Part shown: in pieces, positions 16,291 to 23,965 of the stretch
Layout: every line of letters starts with the position of its first letter
Numbering within the stretch: position 1 is the first letter of the stretch
Source of the DNA: Candidatus Nomurabacteria bacterium RIFCSPLOWO2_01_FULL_39_17
Lineage (GTDB): Bacteria; Patescibacteriota; Minisyncoccia; Phycocordibacterales; UBA9973
Length of the DNA stretch: 36,299 nt
Assembly (NCBI GenBank): GCA_001785805.1
Contig: MFUU01000005.1
Coordinates: 1-36,299 of the forward strand
Direction of reading: 5' to 3'
Notes under the pieces: model-generated
Database searches by the model: none
What the model saw: only the letters and a program-made list of their open reading frames with translations
What the model was told of the DNA's origin: nothing
Translations under genes and position numbers: made by a program

Positions 16291-16350
16291 TTTAGGCTTT
16301 AGGCTTTAGGCTTTAGGCTTTAGCTAGTTTCCTAGAGCCTAGCGCCTAAT
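16291..16350. repeat. TTTAGGC tandem heptad repeat with degenerate and inverted copies
   Basis: Four perfect tandem TTTAGGC units (16291-16318) are followed by TTTAGCT and inverted variants (CCTAGAGCCTAGCGCCTAA). The array fills nearly all of the 63-base mreB-holB gap and begins at the base next to the holB start codon. The units match the TAGGC vocabulary at 2036-2109. Confidence 0.75.
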
Positions 16351-16353
16351 TTA

Positions 16354-17367
16354 TCACTTTTTACTTAGAACTGTCTTTTTGTAAACATTCAAATGCTCTA
16401 AAGCCATACCTGTACCCTTGACCACACAGAAAAGCGGATCTTCGGCGAGAATCGCTTTCACTCCTGTTTTTCTATAAACCAAGTCAGTAAAATTACGAAG
16501 CAAAGAAGAACCGCCAGTCATAATAATGCCGTAATCCATAATATCGGATGCCAGCTCGGGCGGAGTTTCTTGCAACACGTCTTTTATGGCTTTAATAATC
16601 TGCTTTAATTCCGCATCAATAGCTTTCACTATTTCATTGGTGCTCACTTGCGCAGACCTCGGCAACCCCTGGATGAAATCCCTGCCCTTGATGGTTACTT
16701 TTAATTCTTCTTCAAGGTTTACTGCCGCTCCAATTTTTATTTTTACTTCTTCGGCGGTTCTGTCGCCTATCGCCAGATTGAAAGTTTTTTTGATGTAGTC
16801 GGCAATAGCTTGATCGATTTTATTTCCAGCGCATTTGACTGAAGTTGAAGATACAATACCTCCGAGAGAGATGACGGCCACGTCAGTGGTGCCTCCACCG
16901 ATATCGACTACCATATACCCTCTCGATTCATAAATAGGAATACCAGCGCCAATCGCGGCCAGTATCGGCTCCTTCACTACATATGCATTCTTCGCGCCAG
17001 CACGAATAGCGGCTTCAATAACAGCCCGGCGTTCAGTGGAAGTGACTCCCGCGGGAACGGAAACCATCACATCCGGTTTGAAAAAATTAAAGCGTCCCAT
17101 CGCTTTATTTATAAAATATTTAAGCATTGCTTCGGTCACACGGTAATCCGCGATTACTCCATCCTTCATCGGACAATAAGTGATAATGGATTCAGGTGTT
17201 TTTCCAATCATATCTTTAGCTTCGAAACCGATAGCTAGGATTTTATTGTCTTGTTCCGAAACGGCGACCACTGAGGGTTCGTTCAAAACTATGCCCTTGC
17301 CGGGTAGAAATACCAGAGTATTGGCTGTACCCAAATCTATGCCTAATTTCCTCGAAAATATGCTCAT
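16354..17367 (-). CDS. mreB: Rod-shape-determining protein MreB
   Basis: Bacterial actin that guides peptidoglycan insertion along the inner membrane. The phosphate-1 loop GIDLGTANT (residues 9-17), the phosphate-2 region VVDIGGGTTDVAVISLGG and the adenosine motif IIMTGGSSLLRN are intact, as is PAGVTSTERRAV. The 337 residues match the family. The short basic N-terminus (MSIFSRK) may touch the membrane. The ATG at 17367 has a TATAAT box 14 bases upstream, so this gene has a short leader, unlike the leaderless group. No mreC or mreD follows; holB does. It implies a rod-like or actively shaped cell. Confidence 0.97.
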   Translation of the reverse strand: MSIFSRKLGIDLGTANTLVFLPGKGIVLNEPSVVAVSEQDNKILAIGFEAKDMIGKTPESIITYCPMKDGVIADYRVTEAMLKYFINKAMGRFNFFKPDVMVSVPAGVTSTERRAVIEAAIRAGAKNAYVVKEPILAAIGAGIPIYESRGYMVVDIGGGTTDVAVISLGGIVSSTSVKCAGNKIDQAIADYIKKTFNLAIGDRTAEEVKIKIGAAVNLEEELKVTIKGRDFIQGLPRSAQVSTNEIVKAIDAELKQIIKAIKDVLQETPPELASDIMDYGIIMTGGSSLLRNFTDLVYRKTGVKAILAEDPLFCVVKGTGMALEHLNVYKKTVLSKK

Positions 17368-17381
17368 CTCGTTGGAAGTTA

Positions 17382-17410
17382 ATTATACTTAAATCAACCT
17401 ATTATGTTTA
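17382..17410 (-). promoter_or_regulatory. mreB promoter
   Basis: TAAACA (17410-17405, 4 of 6), 17 bases, perfect TATAAT (17387-17382). The predicted start near 17375 gives a leader of about eight bases. Confidence 0.5.
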
Positions 17411-17420
17411 TAAACGAATT

Positions 17421-17442
17421 CCGTTAGAAGAACTTCTAACGG
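17421..17442. repeat. 22-base palindrome in the mreB-priA divergent region
   Basis: CCGTTAGAAG (17421-17430) and CTTCTAACGG (17433-17442) are perfect 10-base arms around AA. It lies just upstream of the mreB -35 box and before the likely priA promoter (TGTTAGAAT, 17473-17481), a good position for a dimeric repressor. No U-tract follows on either strand, which argues against a terminator. Confidence 0.55.
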
Positions 17443-17501
17443 GACTCATAAAGCTAAATATATCATAACTTATGTTAGAATAGAAAGTATTAACTTTATA
17501 G

Positions 17502-17563
17502 TTCGACGGCGACTCGGACGCCATGAACGAGATTACTCGTTCATGCGCTCCTCGCTTGTCGAA
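17502..17563. repeat. 62-base imperfect hairpin immediately upstream of priA
   Basis: CATGAACGAG (17522-17531) and CTCGTTCATG (17536-17545) form a perfect 10-bp stem with loop ATTA. The outer ends TTCGAC (17502-17507) and GTCGAA (17558-17563) also pair, with partly complementary GC-rich middles (GCGA and GGA blocks). It is noticeably richer in GC than the flanks and ends eight bases before the priA ATG. Confidence 0.6.
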
Positions 17564-17571
17564 ATGAAAAT

Positions 17572-19518
17572 ATGAAAATTGTGACAGTGATTCCGCTCGC
17601 TAAGGGCGTTTTTAGGGAAAATTTAACCTATTTTACCTCGAAAGAAATAAAAAATGGGAGTGTTGTTAGCATTTCTTTACGCAATAAAAAAATACTGGGT
17701 TTAGTGGTGGCGACAGAGGATGTAAGTGACAGCAAGGGAGATATAAAAAACTTGCAATTCAATCTAAAGAAGATAATAGAAGTGAAAGAAAGTTCTATTT
17801 GGAGAAATGAATATCTTGAATCGATATTCGAAATTAATAAATATTTTGCCGGAAGGGTAAATAATTCCGCCACATCTTTACTTCCGTCTTCTTTGCGCGA
17901 AAGATATGATAAAATTGCGAAAATTTCTACAGAAAACACTCCGGTAATAAATAACACGAAAAATATTAAAATCGAGAAGCTGTTCCTGCAAATGCCGTTA
18001 GAAGATCGCATCTCTTCCTATAAAACAATGATTCGCGGGTATTTCGCTGAAAAAAAATCAGTTTTCATGATACTACCCACCGAATTTGATATTGAAAACT
18101 TCAAAGAAGTGCTCGGCAAGGGAATCGAAAACTTTATTTTTACCATGCACGGAGGATTAACAGATAAAAAAATATCGGAAAACTTTAAAAAAATAATCGA
18201 GAATCCTCACCCGATACTGATACTAGGAACTGCTCCGTTTCTTTCTATTCCACGCATGAATATAGGAGTTATTATTTTAGAACATGAGAGCGCAAATGCT
18301 TATAAAATAATAGGCAAACCATATATAGATTTACGCCTTTTTGCTGAAGTTTTTGCTTCAAAAATAAATGCCAAATTTATACTAGCTGACACTCTTCTGC
18401 GCCTTGAGACAATAGAGAGAAAAGATAGGGACGGTTTTGGCGTGATATATATGCCGTCTTATAGAGTTAATTTCGGCGGGAAAATAGAAGTTTTGGGCAG
18501 AGATTCTACCCGTGCTGCGGGAGAAAAATTCAAAGTATTGTTAGGCGCTAGTATTGAAAAAATAAAATACGCCATAAAAAACAAAAAAAATGTTTTTATA
18601 TTTTCATTAAGAAAAGGACTGGCGACATATACAATATGCGGAGATTGCAATAACACTGTCAACTGCGAGCAGTGCCTCTCTCCGGTAGTGCTATATTTGT
18701 CTCGCGATGGCAAAAAGAAAATGTTCGTCTGTAATAGATGTAAAAAAGAACTTAATCCGGAAACAGTGTGCGCCAACTGCGGAAGCTGGAATTTAATGCC
18801 CTTGGGTATCGGCACGGACACGGTATATGAGGAAATAAAAAAGGAGTTATCAAGTTTTCCAAAAGTTAAAATTTTCAAGCTAGACAAAGAATCAGTAAAA
18901 GGTTCTAAGGAAGCGAAAAAAATCACGAAAGAGTTTGAAAATGCTCCCGGGTCAATTCTCATAGGCACCGAAATGGCTTTCTTTTATCTCAAAGAAAAAG
19001 TTCCGCTCTCGGTAATCGCTTCCTTCGATTCGCTTTGGAGCATACCAAATTTTAAAATTGGAGAAAAAATCATTCAAATACTGCTTTCTATTATTTCTAA
19101 AAGCAAAGAGAATATTGTCATTCAAACAAAAAACAAAGAAGATTCTGCCATTCTCGCAATAACCAAAGAAAATTTACTTCCTTTTGTGCGGGAAGAATTG
19201 GAAGATAGAAAAAATTTGGATTATCCGCCATTTAAGCGTTTTATTAAAATTATATTTTTAGGAAATAAAGATACGATAAAAACTGCCAGACAAAATTTAG
19301 AAAAGATATTTAAAGAATATAATCTGGAGATTTTCAGCAGTTTCATATCAAAAAACAAGGGCCAATATTCTGTAAACGCATTAATAAAAATGGATATAAA
19401 AAAATGGTCGTTGCCCGAATTCTCTGTGGGCGGGAGTCTTGACCAGAATTTATTATCAAAACTTCTTTCTTTGCCACCCGCGTTTTCTGTAAATGTAGAT
19501 CCGGAAGACTTGTTATAA
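17572..19518 (+). CDS. priA: PriA-like replication-restart protein lacking helicase motifs
   Basis: Family membership is clear from the eight-cysteine zinc region, C356, C359, C365, C368, C387, C390, C400 and C403, followed by LGIGTDTVYEE, then ILIGTEMAFF and YPPFKRF. The N-terminal segment (VIPLAKGVFRENLTYF) matches the PriA DNA-binding start. The motor motifs are lost. Where PriA has GVTGSGKTEVY there is MPLEDRISSYKTMI. The DEEH box reads LEHESANAYK, and the QVAGRAGR motif VI reads LSIISKSKE. The protein is 648 residues and otherwise uninterrupted, so it is a maintained, probably ATPase-dead structural protein, perhaps a fork-binding scaffold for primosome assembly. That role is inferred. 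A large hairpin precedes the ATG, and VKOR follows. Confidence 0.85.
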   Translation: MKIVTVIPLAKGVFRENLTYFTSKEIKNGSVVSISLRNKKILGLVVATEDVSDSKGDIKNLQFNLKKIIEVKESSIWRNEYLESIFEINKYFAGRVNNSATSLLPSSLRERYDKIAKISTENTPVINNTKNIKIEKLFLQMPLEDRISSYKTMIRGYFAEKKSVFMILPTEFDIENFKEVLGKGIENFIFTMHGGLTDKKISENFKKIIENPHPILILGTAPFLSIPRMNIGVIILEHESANAYKIIGKPYIDLRLFAEVFASKINAKFILADTLLRLETIERKDRDGFGVIYMPSYRVNFGGKIEVLGRDSTRAAGEKFKVLLGASIEKIKYAIKNKKNVFIFSLRKGLATYTICGDCNNTVNCEQCLSPVVLYLSRDGKKKMFVCNRCKKELNPETVCANCGSWNLMPLGIGTDTVYEEIKKELSSFPKVKIFKLDKESVKGSKEAKKITKEFENAPGSILIGTEMAFFYLKEKVPLSVIASFDSLWSIPNFKIGEKIIQILLSIISKSKENIVIQTKNKEDSAILAITKENLLPFVREELEDRKNLDYPPFKRFIKIIFLGNKDTIKTARQNLEKIFKEYNLEIFSSFISKNKGQYSVNALIKMDIKKWSLPEFSVGGSLDQNLLSKLLSLPPAFSVNVDPEDLL

Positions 19519-19521
19519 ATA

Positions 19522-19530
19522 TGCTATAAT
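19522..19530 (+). promoter_or_regulatory. Extended -10 promoter of the VKOR-DoxX pair
   Basis: TGCTATAAT, a perfect TATAAT with TGn extension, lies in the 20-base priA-VKOR gap and ends eight bases before the ATG at 19539. There is no matching -35. Confidence 0.55.
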
Positions 19531-19538
19531 TTTTCCCT

Positions 19539-19949
19539 ATGACACCGCTTGCCCTGCTTTTCACCTTAGCTTCAATCGGCATAAGTGAAACCGTTTATCT
19601 GATAAAAAAGAGAATAACCGCCCAAAGCCCCATCTGCCCCATTGGCGGAGGTTGTGAAGTTGTATTAACCAGTAAATACAGTAAGTTTTTCCTCGTTCCT
19701 AATGACGTATTGGGACTTTTAGCCTATATAACTATTGCTTTTATCGCGTCTCTGCTTGTTGTTGGAGTTGGTCCTGCGAAGTTCTTTGACAGTGCTTTAG
19801 AAATTTTAGTGGCTATGGCTTCTATCGCTTCGGTTATTTTTACCTATTTGCAATGGCGTGTATTGAAAAACTGGTGTTTCTGGTGCCTGATGAGCGCATT
19901 TACTATCTGGTTTATGGAGATTATTATATTATTTAATAAAACAGTTTAA
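19539..19949 (+). CDS. Vitamin K epoxide reductase (VKOR) family membrane protein
   Basis: Quinone-coupled membrane oxidase that regenerates disulfide-forming partners. Loop cysteines C33 and C39 (CPIGGGCEVVLTSKYS), the FLVPNDVLGLLAY segment and the active-site pair C113-x2-C116 (NWCFWCL) follow the VKOR order. Four hydrophobic helices cover most of the 136 residues. Unlike many bacterial homologues there is no fused thioredoxin domain, and no DsbA-like gene is adjacent, so the partner must be elsewhere. DoxX follows after one base. Function as a disulfide generator is inferred from the family. Confidence 0.87.
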   Translation: MTPLALLFTLASIGISETVYLIKKRITAQSPICPIGGGCEVVLTSKYSKFFLVPNDVLGLLAYITIAFIASLLVVGVGPAKFFDSALEILVAMASIASVIFTYLQWRVLKNWCFWCLMSAFTIWFMEIIILFNKTV

Positions 19950-19950
19950 T

Positions 19951-20358
19951 ATGAGAAAATCAGCATACAACGTTTTAAGAGTCGGCACCGCTATAACCTT
20001 CCTGTGGATTGGAATATTAATTTTCAGAGAACCCAATGCTTGGGGAGGATTTGTAAATCCGTGGGTATTGAAAATAGTGCCATTATCCGTTTATCAAATA
20101 GTCATCACAACAGCCATATTCAATATAATATTGGGTGCTCTTTTGCTACTCGATACGCTGGTGTGGCTCGCAGCACTGTTCGGAGCTATGCATATGATTA
20201 CGATTCTTTTAGTTAGTGGTATTAATGAAATAACGGTGCGGGATATCGCAATCTTATCCGCTACTTTAGCTTTATTCCTTGAATCTATACCACCTGGTAG
20301 TATTGCGTTGTGGTGTAGAAAAGAAGTTAAGCATATCTTTAAGCCACCAACACCGTAA
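19951..20358 (+). CDS. DoxX-like four-helix membrane protein
   Basis: 135 residues with four hydrophobic segments (about 12-28, 48-68, 70-90 and 98-115). The pattern LRVGTAITFLWIGILIF, then WVLKIVPLSVYQI and LGALLLLD, resembles the DoxX family, whose members are linked to thiol and redox stress. It begins one base after the VKOR stop and is surely co-transcribed with it, which supports a joint membrane redox role. The match is by hydrophobic pattern and a few motif residues, so a generic DoxX-like label is all that is justified. The 3' end overlaps the convergent rsmI by 20 bases. Confidence 0.65.
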   Translation: MRKSAYNVLRVGTAITFLWIGILIFREPNAWGGFVNPWVLKIVPLSVYQIVITTAIFNIILGALLLLDTLVWLAALFGAMHMITILLVSGINEITVRDIAILSATLALFLESIPPGSIALWCRKEVKHIFKPPTP

Positions 20359-21013
20359 ATTCCCCTTTTTGTTTTACGGGATTTTGGGTTAAATATTTTA
20401 GAAGCTCGGCGGGAGTATCAATTTTAAATTCTTCATAAATTTTTGTTATCTCGCGTGCAATGCAAACTTTTTTATGCGGGCAAAATTTTGTAAGTGATTC
20501 CAGTGTTTTTAAAATACGGTGAGGAGATTCGTAAAATACCATTGTTCTCTTTGATTCGGCAATTTCTTTAAATAAAGTTTCCCTGCCCTTCTTGTGTGGC
20601 AGAAAGCCAAGAAAAGTAAACTCATGGGTTGGAAGTCCGGAAGCGGAAAGCGCGGCAATTAGCGCGGTAGGTCCTGGTATCGGAATTACATCTACGCTAT
20701 AGCGTAGATTGTTTTTTATCTGAGAAACTAGCATCGCTCCAGGGTCAGAAATTCCGGGTGTGCCGGCATCCGACACAAGCGCTAAATCCTTCCCTTCCCT
20801 TAAAAGTTCAAAAATCTTATCAACTTTTGCCAGTTTACTCTGGGCGTGATAGCTCATTGTTGGCTTATTAATATTATATTTATTTAAAATCTTTTTTGTT
20901 TCGCGCGTATCTTCGCAAAGTATCAAATCAACATTCTTCAACGTCTCAACAGCTCGAAGAGTAATGTCTCCAAGATTGCCTATGGGTGTCGCCACAATGT
21001 AAAGTTTTGCCAT
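20339..21013 (-). CDS. rsmI: 16S rRNA (cytidine(1402)-2'-O)-methyltransferase
   Basis: SAM-dependent tetrapyrrole-methylase-fold enzyme that modifies C1402 in the ribosomal decoding centre. The signature segments are present: LYIVATPIGNLGDIT at the N-terminus, CEDTRETKKIL, SDAGTPGISDPG, IPGPTALIAALSASGLP and FYESPHRI. The C-terminus (KGEFTVLVA) is complete. I start at the ATG at 21013 (224 residues), which begins the conserved MAKLYIVATP. A TTG at 21037 would add eight unsupported residues. It is 27 bases behind atpC with no terminator or clear promoter, so it probably rides on the ATP synthase transcript. Confidence 0.95.
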   Translation of the reverse strand: MAKLYIVATPIGNLGDITLRAVETLKNVDLILCEDTRETKKILNKYNINKPTMSYHAQSKLAKVDKIFELLREGKDLALVSDAGTPGISDPGAMLVSQIKNNLRYSVDVIPIPGPTALIAALSASGLPTHEFTFLGFLPHKKGRETLFKEIAESKRTMVFYESPHRILKTLESLTKFCPHKKVCIAREITKIYEEFKIDTPAELLKYLTQNPVKQKGEFTVLVA

Positions 21014-21040
21014 GGTTATTACTAAAATTTTTTGCAAAAA

Positions 21041-21487
21041 TTATTTCCTATATTTTCTCGTGCGCCACTTGTCTGCAATCTTGATGCGCGTGATTGAGCG
21101 TTCAAGTTCTGTTTCAAAATGCTCAAAGTCAACAAGTTCTTTATTCTCCATCTGCTTTCTTAATTTCTCTGCTTCCACTTTCGCTTTTTCAATTTTTTCA
21201 TCAGAAAGTTCAGACACATGTTCGGCAAAATCGGCCAGAACAGCAACAAGCGTATGCCCTTCTTCATCTTTTTTCACTTCAATAAATCCCCCAACGACAG
21301 CCATAGGCATTGGCTCCCCGTCCGACACAGCTACGATGTCGCCCGAAGCAAGTCCGGTAATAAGGGGAACATGGTCCGGCAAAACAGTTATCTCGCCATT
21401 CGTAGTCGGCAAACTAACTTGATTCACCAACTCTTCTAAAATAAGTCTTTCGGGCGTAATTATTTTTAATTTAATTTGTTTATTCAT
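21041..21487 (-). CDS. atpC: F1 ATP synthase subunit epsilon
   Basis: Central-stalk subunit that couples rotation and can inhibit hydrolysis. The N-terminal beta-sandwich is typical (KLKIITPERLILEE, LPTTNGEITVLPDHVPLITGL, GGFIEVKKD). The C-terminal helical part (about 95-148) is strongly charged and long. Length is 148 residues, near the usual 130-140. It is the last atp gene, separated from atpD by 112 bases that contain an inverted-repeat element, a much wider gap than elsewhere in the operon. Confidence 0.93.
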   Translation of the reverse strand: MNKQIKLKIITPERLILEELVNQVSLPTTNGEITVLPDHVPLITGLASGDIVAVSDGEPMPMAVVGGFIEVKKDEEGHTLVAVLADFAEHVSELSDEKIEKAKVEAEKLRKQMENKELVDFEHFETELERSITRIKIADKWRTRKYRK

Positions 21488-21496
21488 GTTTTTAAT

Positions 21497-21600
21497 ATTT
21501 GCTTAGATTTTTTAGAAGGACTACGGAAGCCGACGGGCTGAGTCTTGAGCAAAAATTTAGCAAAATTTTATGCGTGCCTTATAAAAAGTGCTAAGCAAAT
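21497..21600. repeat. Inverted-repeat-bounded intergenic element, atpD-atpC
   Basis: ATTTGCTTAG (21497-21506) and CTAAGCAAAT (21591-21600) are perfect 10-base inverted repeats bounding a 104-base segment that fills the atpD-atpC gap and touches the atpD stop. Inside, GAGCAAAAATTTAG and AAAATTTTATGCGTGCC resemble the atpE-atpF gap at 26479-26510. No reading frame of interest is inside. Confidence 0.55.
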
Positions 21601-22952
21601 TATAAAGCACCTTTCATATAAAACTCACCTTCGGGTTTATCGTCATGTTTGCCTTTTAGAATTTCCTTGAATGACCTGATAGTTTCAGTAAGCGGCACAT
21701 ATTGACCCTTGGTGCCGGTAAATTGCTCCGCTACGAAAAACGGCTGTGAAAGAAATTTCTGAATTTTACGGGCGCGGGAAACAAGCTCTTTATCGGCTTC
21801 CGACAATTCTTCCATACCCAATATTGCAATAATATCTTGTAAGTCTTTATAGCGTTGCAGCACTCTCTGGACTTCGCGAGCAACATAATAGTGATCTTCA
21901 CCTACAATATTCGGATCAAGAATAGTGGAAGACGAATCAAGCGGGTCAACCGCTGGATAAATACCTATTTCGGAGAGCGAGCGGTTTAAGACAACGGTTG
22001 AGTCCAAGTGTGAGAATGTCGTAGCTGGCGCTGGGTCGGTGAGGTCGTCAGCCGGAACATACACCGCCTGTACCGAGGTTACTGAACCCTTATCAGTAGA
22101 GGTAATTCGCTCTTGCAATATTCCCATTTCTGTCGCCAGAGTCGGCTGATATCCCACCGCGGAAGGAATACGCCCAAGTAAAGCCGAAACTTCAGAACCG
22201 GCTTGGGTAAAGCGAAAGATGTTATCGATGAAAAATAGCACGTCCTTATTTTCTTTGTCGCGAAAATGCTCTGCCATAGTGAGTCCGGATAGCGCCACAC
22301 GCAAACGCGCGCCCGGCGGTTCATTCATTTGGCCGAAGACCATTGCTACTTTATCAAGCACTTTGGAATCTTTCATTTCGTGATACAGATCATTTCCTTC
22401 ACGAGTTCGTTCTCCAACACCGGCAAAAACAGAATACCCGCCGTGTTTCGAAGCAATGTTGTGAATTAATTCTTGAATAACAACAGTTTTACCTACGCCA
22501 GCGCCGCCGAAAAGTCCTACTTTGCCGCCTTTCAACACAGGACAAATAAGATCAATAACTTTAATACCGGTTTCAAGAATTTCTACTTTGGTAGATTGCG
22601 CAACGAATTCCGGAGCTTGGCGGTGAATGGGAGAAGTTGCGCCGGACACTTTTTTGCCATTATCAATCGGGACGCCGAGAACATTGAATATTCTTCCGAG
22701 GGTTTCTTTGCCAACAGGTACAGAAATTGGAGCGCCAGTATTGAGAACCTCCATTCCGCGAGAAAGACCGTCCGTGGAGTCCATGGCTACGGAGCGAATA
22801 GTATTTCCTCCGATGTGCTGCTCCACTTCAAGAACCAGTATATTATTTCCGCGCTTAATCGTAAGCGCGCTATAAATACTTGGAAGTTCACCTTCAAATA
22901 CGACATCCACGACCGGCCCGATTATTCTTTTTATTGTACCCGTTGTTTTCAT
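21600..22952 (-). CDS. atpD: F1 ATP synthase subunit beta
   Basis: Catalytic nucleotide-binding subunit of F1. The Walker A motif GGAGVGKT is at residues 149-156, followed by the catalytic GERTREGNDLYHEM, FFIDNIFRFTQAGSEVS (Walker B and DELSEED-proximal region), ATTFSHLDSTVVL and the C-terminal FFVAEQFTGTKGQYVPL. The 450 residues are slightly below the common 460-480. AAAGAG five bases before the ATG is a weak Shine-Dalgarno-like site. It lies between atpG and atpC as in the canonical order. Confidence 0.98.
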   Translation of the reverse strand: MKTTGTIKRIIGPVVDVVFEGELPSIYSALTIKRGNNILVLEVEQHIGGNTIRSVAMDSTDGLSRGMEVLNTGAPISVPVGKETLGRIFNVLGVPIDNGKKVSGATSPIHRQAPEFVAQSTKVEILETGIKVIDLICPVLKGGKVGLFGGAGVGKTVVIQELIHNIASKHGGYSVFAGVGERTREGNDLYHEMKDSKVLDKVAMVFGQMNEPPGARLRVALSGLTMAEHFRDKENKDVLFFIDNIFRFTQAGSEVSALLGRIPSAVGYQPTLATEMGILQERITSTDKGSVTSVQAVYVPADDLTDPAPATTFSHLDSTVVLNRSLSEIGIYPAVDPLDSSSTILDPNIVGEDHYYVAREVQRVLQRYKDLQDIIAILGMEELSEADKELVSRARKIQKFLSQPFFVAEQFTGTKGQYVPLTETIRSFKEILKGKHDDKPEGEFYMKGAL

Positions 22953-22996
22953 AATCTCTTTAAAATTACTTTATAACTTTATAAATTTAGCAACTT

Positions 22997-23917
22997 TTAA
23001 TTTAAGGACACCATCCCTGCGCTTATTTCTGAAATTTCTCTGGTAATACCGGCCTGGCGGGCTTTATTAAACATTAGTGTCAGATCGTCTACCATTTCCC
23101 CAGCGGCTTCATTGGCATTCTTCATTGCTATCATTCTGTTTGACTGTTCGGAAGCATTGGATTCAAGAAACATCTGATATATTTGCATCCGGGTCAATTT
23201 TTCTGCCAAAGACCCGATCAAAATATCTTTTTCCCCCTCTAATAAATAATTAATCTTTTTGCCTGCTGTTTCAACGCCCTGTTCATGCGTTATATTAGCC
23301 AAATTTGTTATTAAATCTTTCAAACCGCTTTTAGAAATTGGAATAATTTGTTTTATATTCGGCTTCTGTGAGAGAATTGAAACAAAATCCGTATAGGCCA
23401 TCAATACTTTATCATAAGCCCCAGAACTATATTCATCAATAGCAAGCTTGGATATCGGAATAATGTCGACAAGAGAAATATTGTCTGGAATTTCCACAAA
23501 GCTTGCAATGATTTTTTTACCCAAGCGCCGCATCATCATGTCTCCTTTTTTGCCAATCGCAATAATATCAATATTGGTATCTTTGTCTCCAGTTTTCAGT
23601 AGAGTAAGAACTTTCTTAATTATTTGTGAATTATATGCTCCGCAAAGTCCGCGATTGGATGTAATTAAAATAAGCAAGACATTTTGTTTAGCATCTTTCT
23701 TCTCTCTTTCAATAAAAAGCGGATGGGTAATTTCTTCAACATTTTTTGCAATTGAAGTTAAAACTTCCCAAGAGTATTCGGCATATAGGCGCGAAGCAAG
23801 AGTGGAAGATATTGCGCGCTTCATCTTTGAAGCTGCCACCAATTCCATCGCTTTGGTAATCTTCTTTGTGCTTTTCACGCTCTTTATTCGATTTTTTATC
23901 GCTTTACTGTTTGCCAT
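22997..23917 (-). CDS. atpG: F1 ATP synthase subunit gamma
   Basis: Rotary central shaft of F1. The N-terminal helix (KAIKNRIKSVKSTKKITKAM) and the C-terminal helix (SEQSNRMIAMKNANEAAGEM, then a LTLMFNKARQAGITREI segment) that form the coiled-coil rotor are highly conserved. The central SNRGLCGAYN motif is intact. Length is 306 residues, within the family range of 285-310. The 48-base gap to atpA contains a large stem-loop that lies within 20 bases of this start codon. Confidence 0.97.
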   Translation of the reverse strand: MANSKAIKNRIKSVKSTKKITKAMELVAASKMKRAISSTLASRLYAEYSWEVLTSIAKNVEEITHPLFIEREKKDAKQNVLLILITSNRGLCGAYNSQIIKKVLTLLKTGDKDTNIDIIAIGKKGDMMMRRLGKKIIASFVEIPDNISLVDIIPISKLAIDEYSSGAYDKVLMAYTDFVSILSQKPNIKQIIPISKSGLKDLITNLANITHEQGVETAGKKINYLLEGEKDILIGSLAEKLTRMQIYQMFLESNASEQSNRMIAMKNANEAAGEMVDDLTLMFNKARQAGITREISEISAGMVSLN

Positions 23918-23925
23918 ATTATTTC

Positions 23926-23965
23926 AAGGACTGTCCTTGGGGAAATTCTCTTAAGGACAGTCCTT
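23926..23965 (-). other. Stem-loop between atpA and atpG
   Basis: AAGGACTGTCCTT (23926-23938) and AAGGACAGTCCTT (23953-23965) are perfect 13-base inverted arms with a 14-base loop, and each arm is itself nearly palindromic. The structure begins directly after the atpA stop codon and occupies most of the gap. It is not followed by a U-tract on the minus strand, so it is more likely a processing, stability or translation element than a terminator. Confidence 0.7.

Noticed and set aside
16291..16350. CRISPR array
   Set aside because: Seven-base units without spacers, no 25-40-base repeats and no cas genes.
17564..17575. Three-codon upstream ORF (ATG AAA ATA TGA) overlapping the priA start
   Set aside because: Too short to judge and expected by chance in AT-rich sequence.
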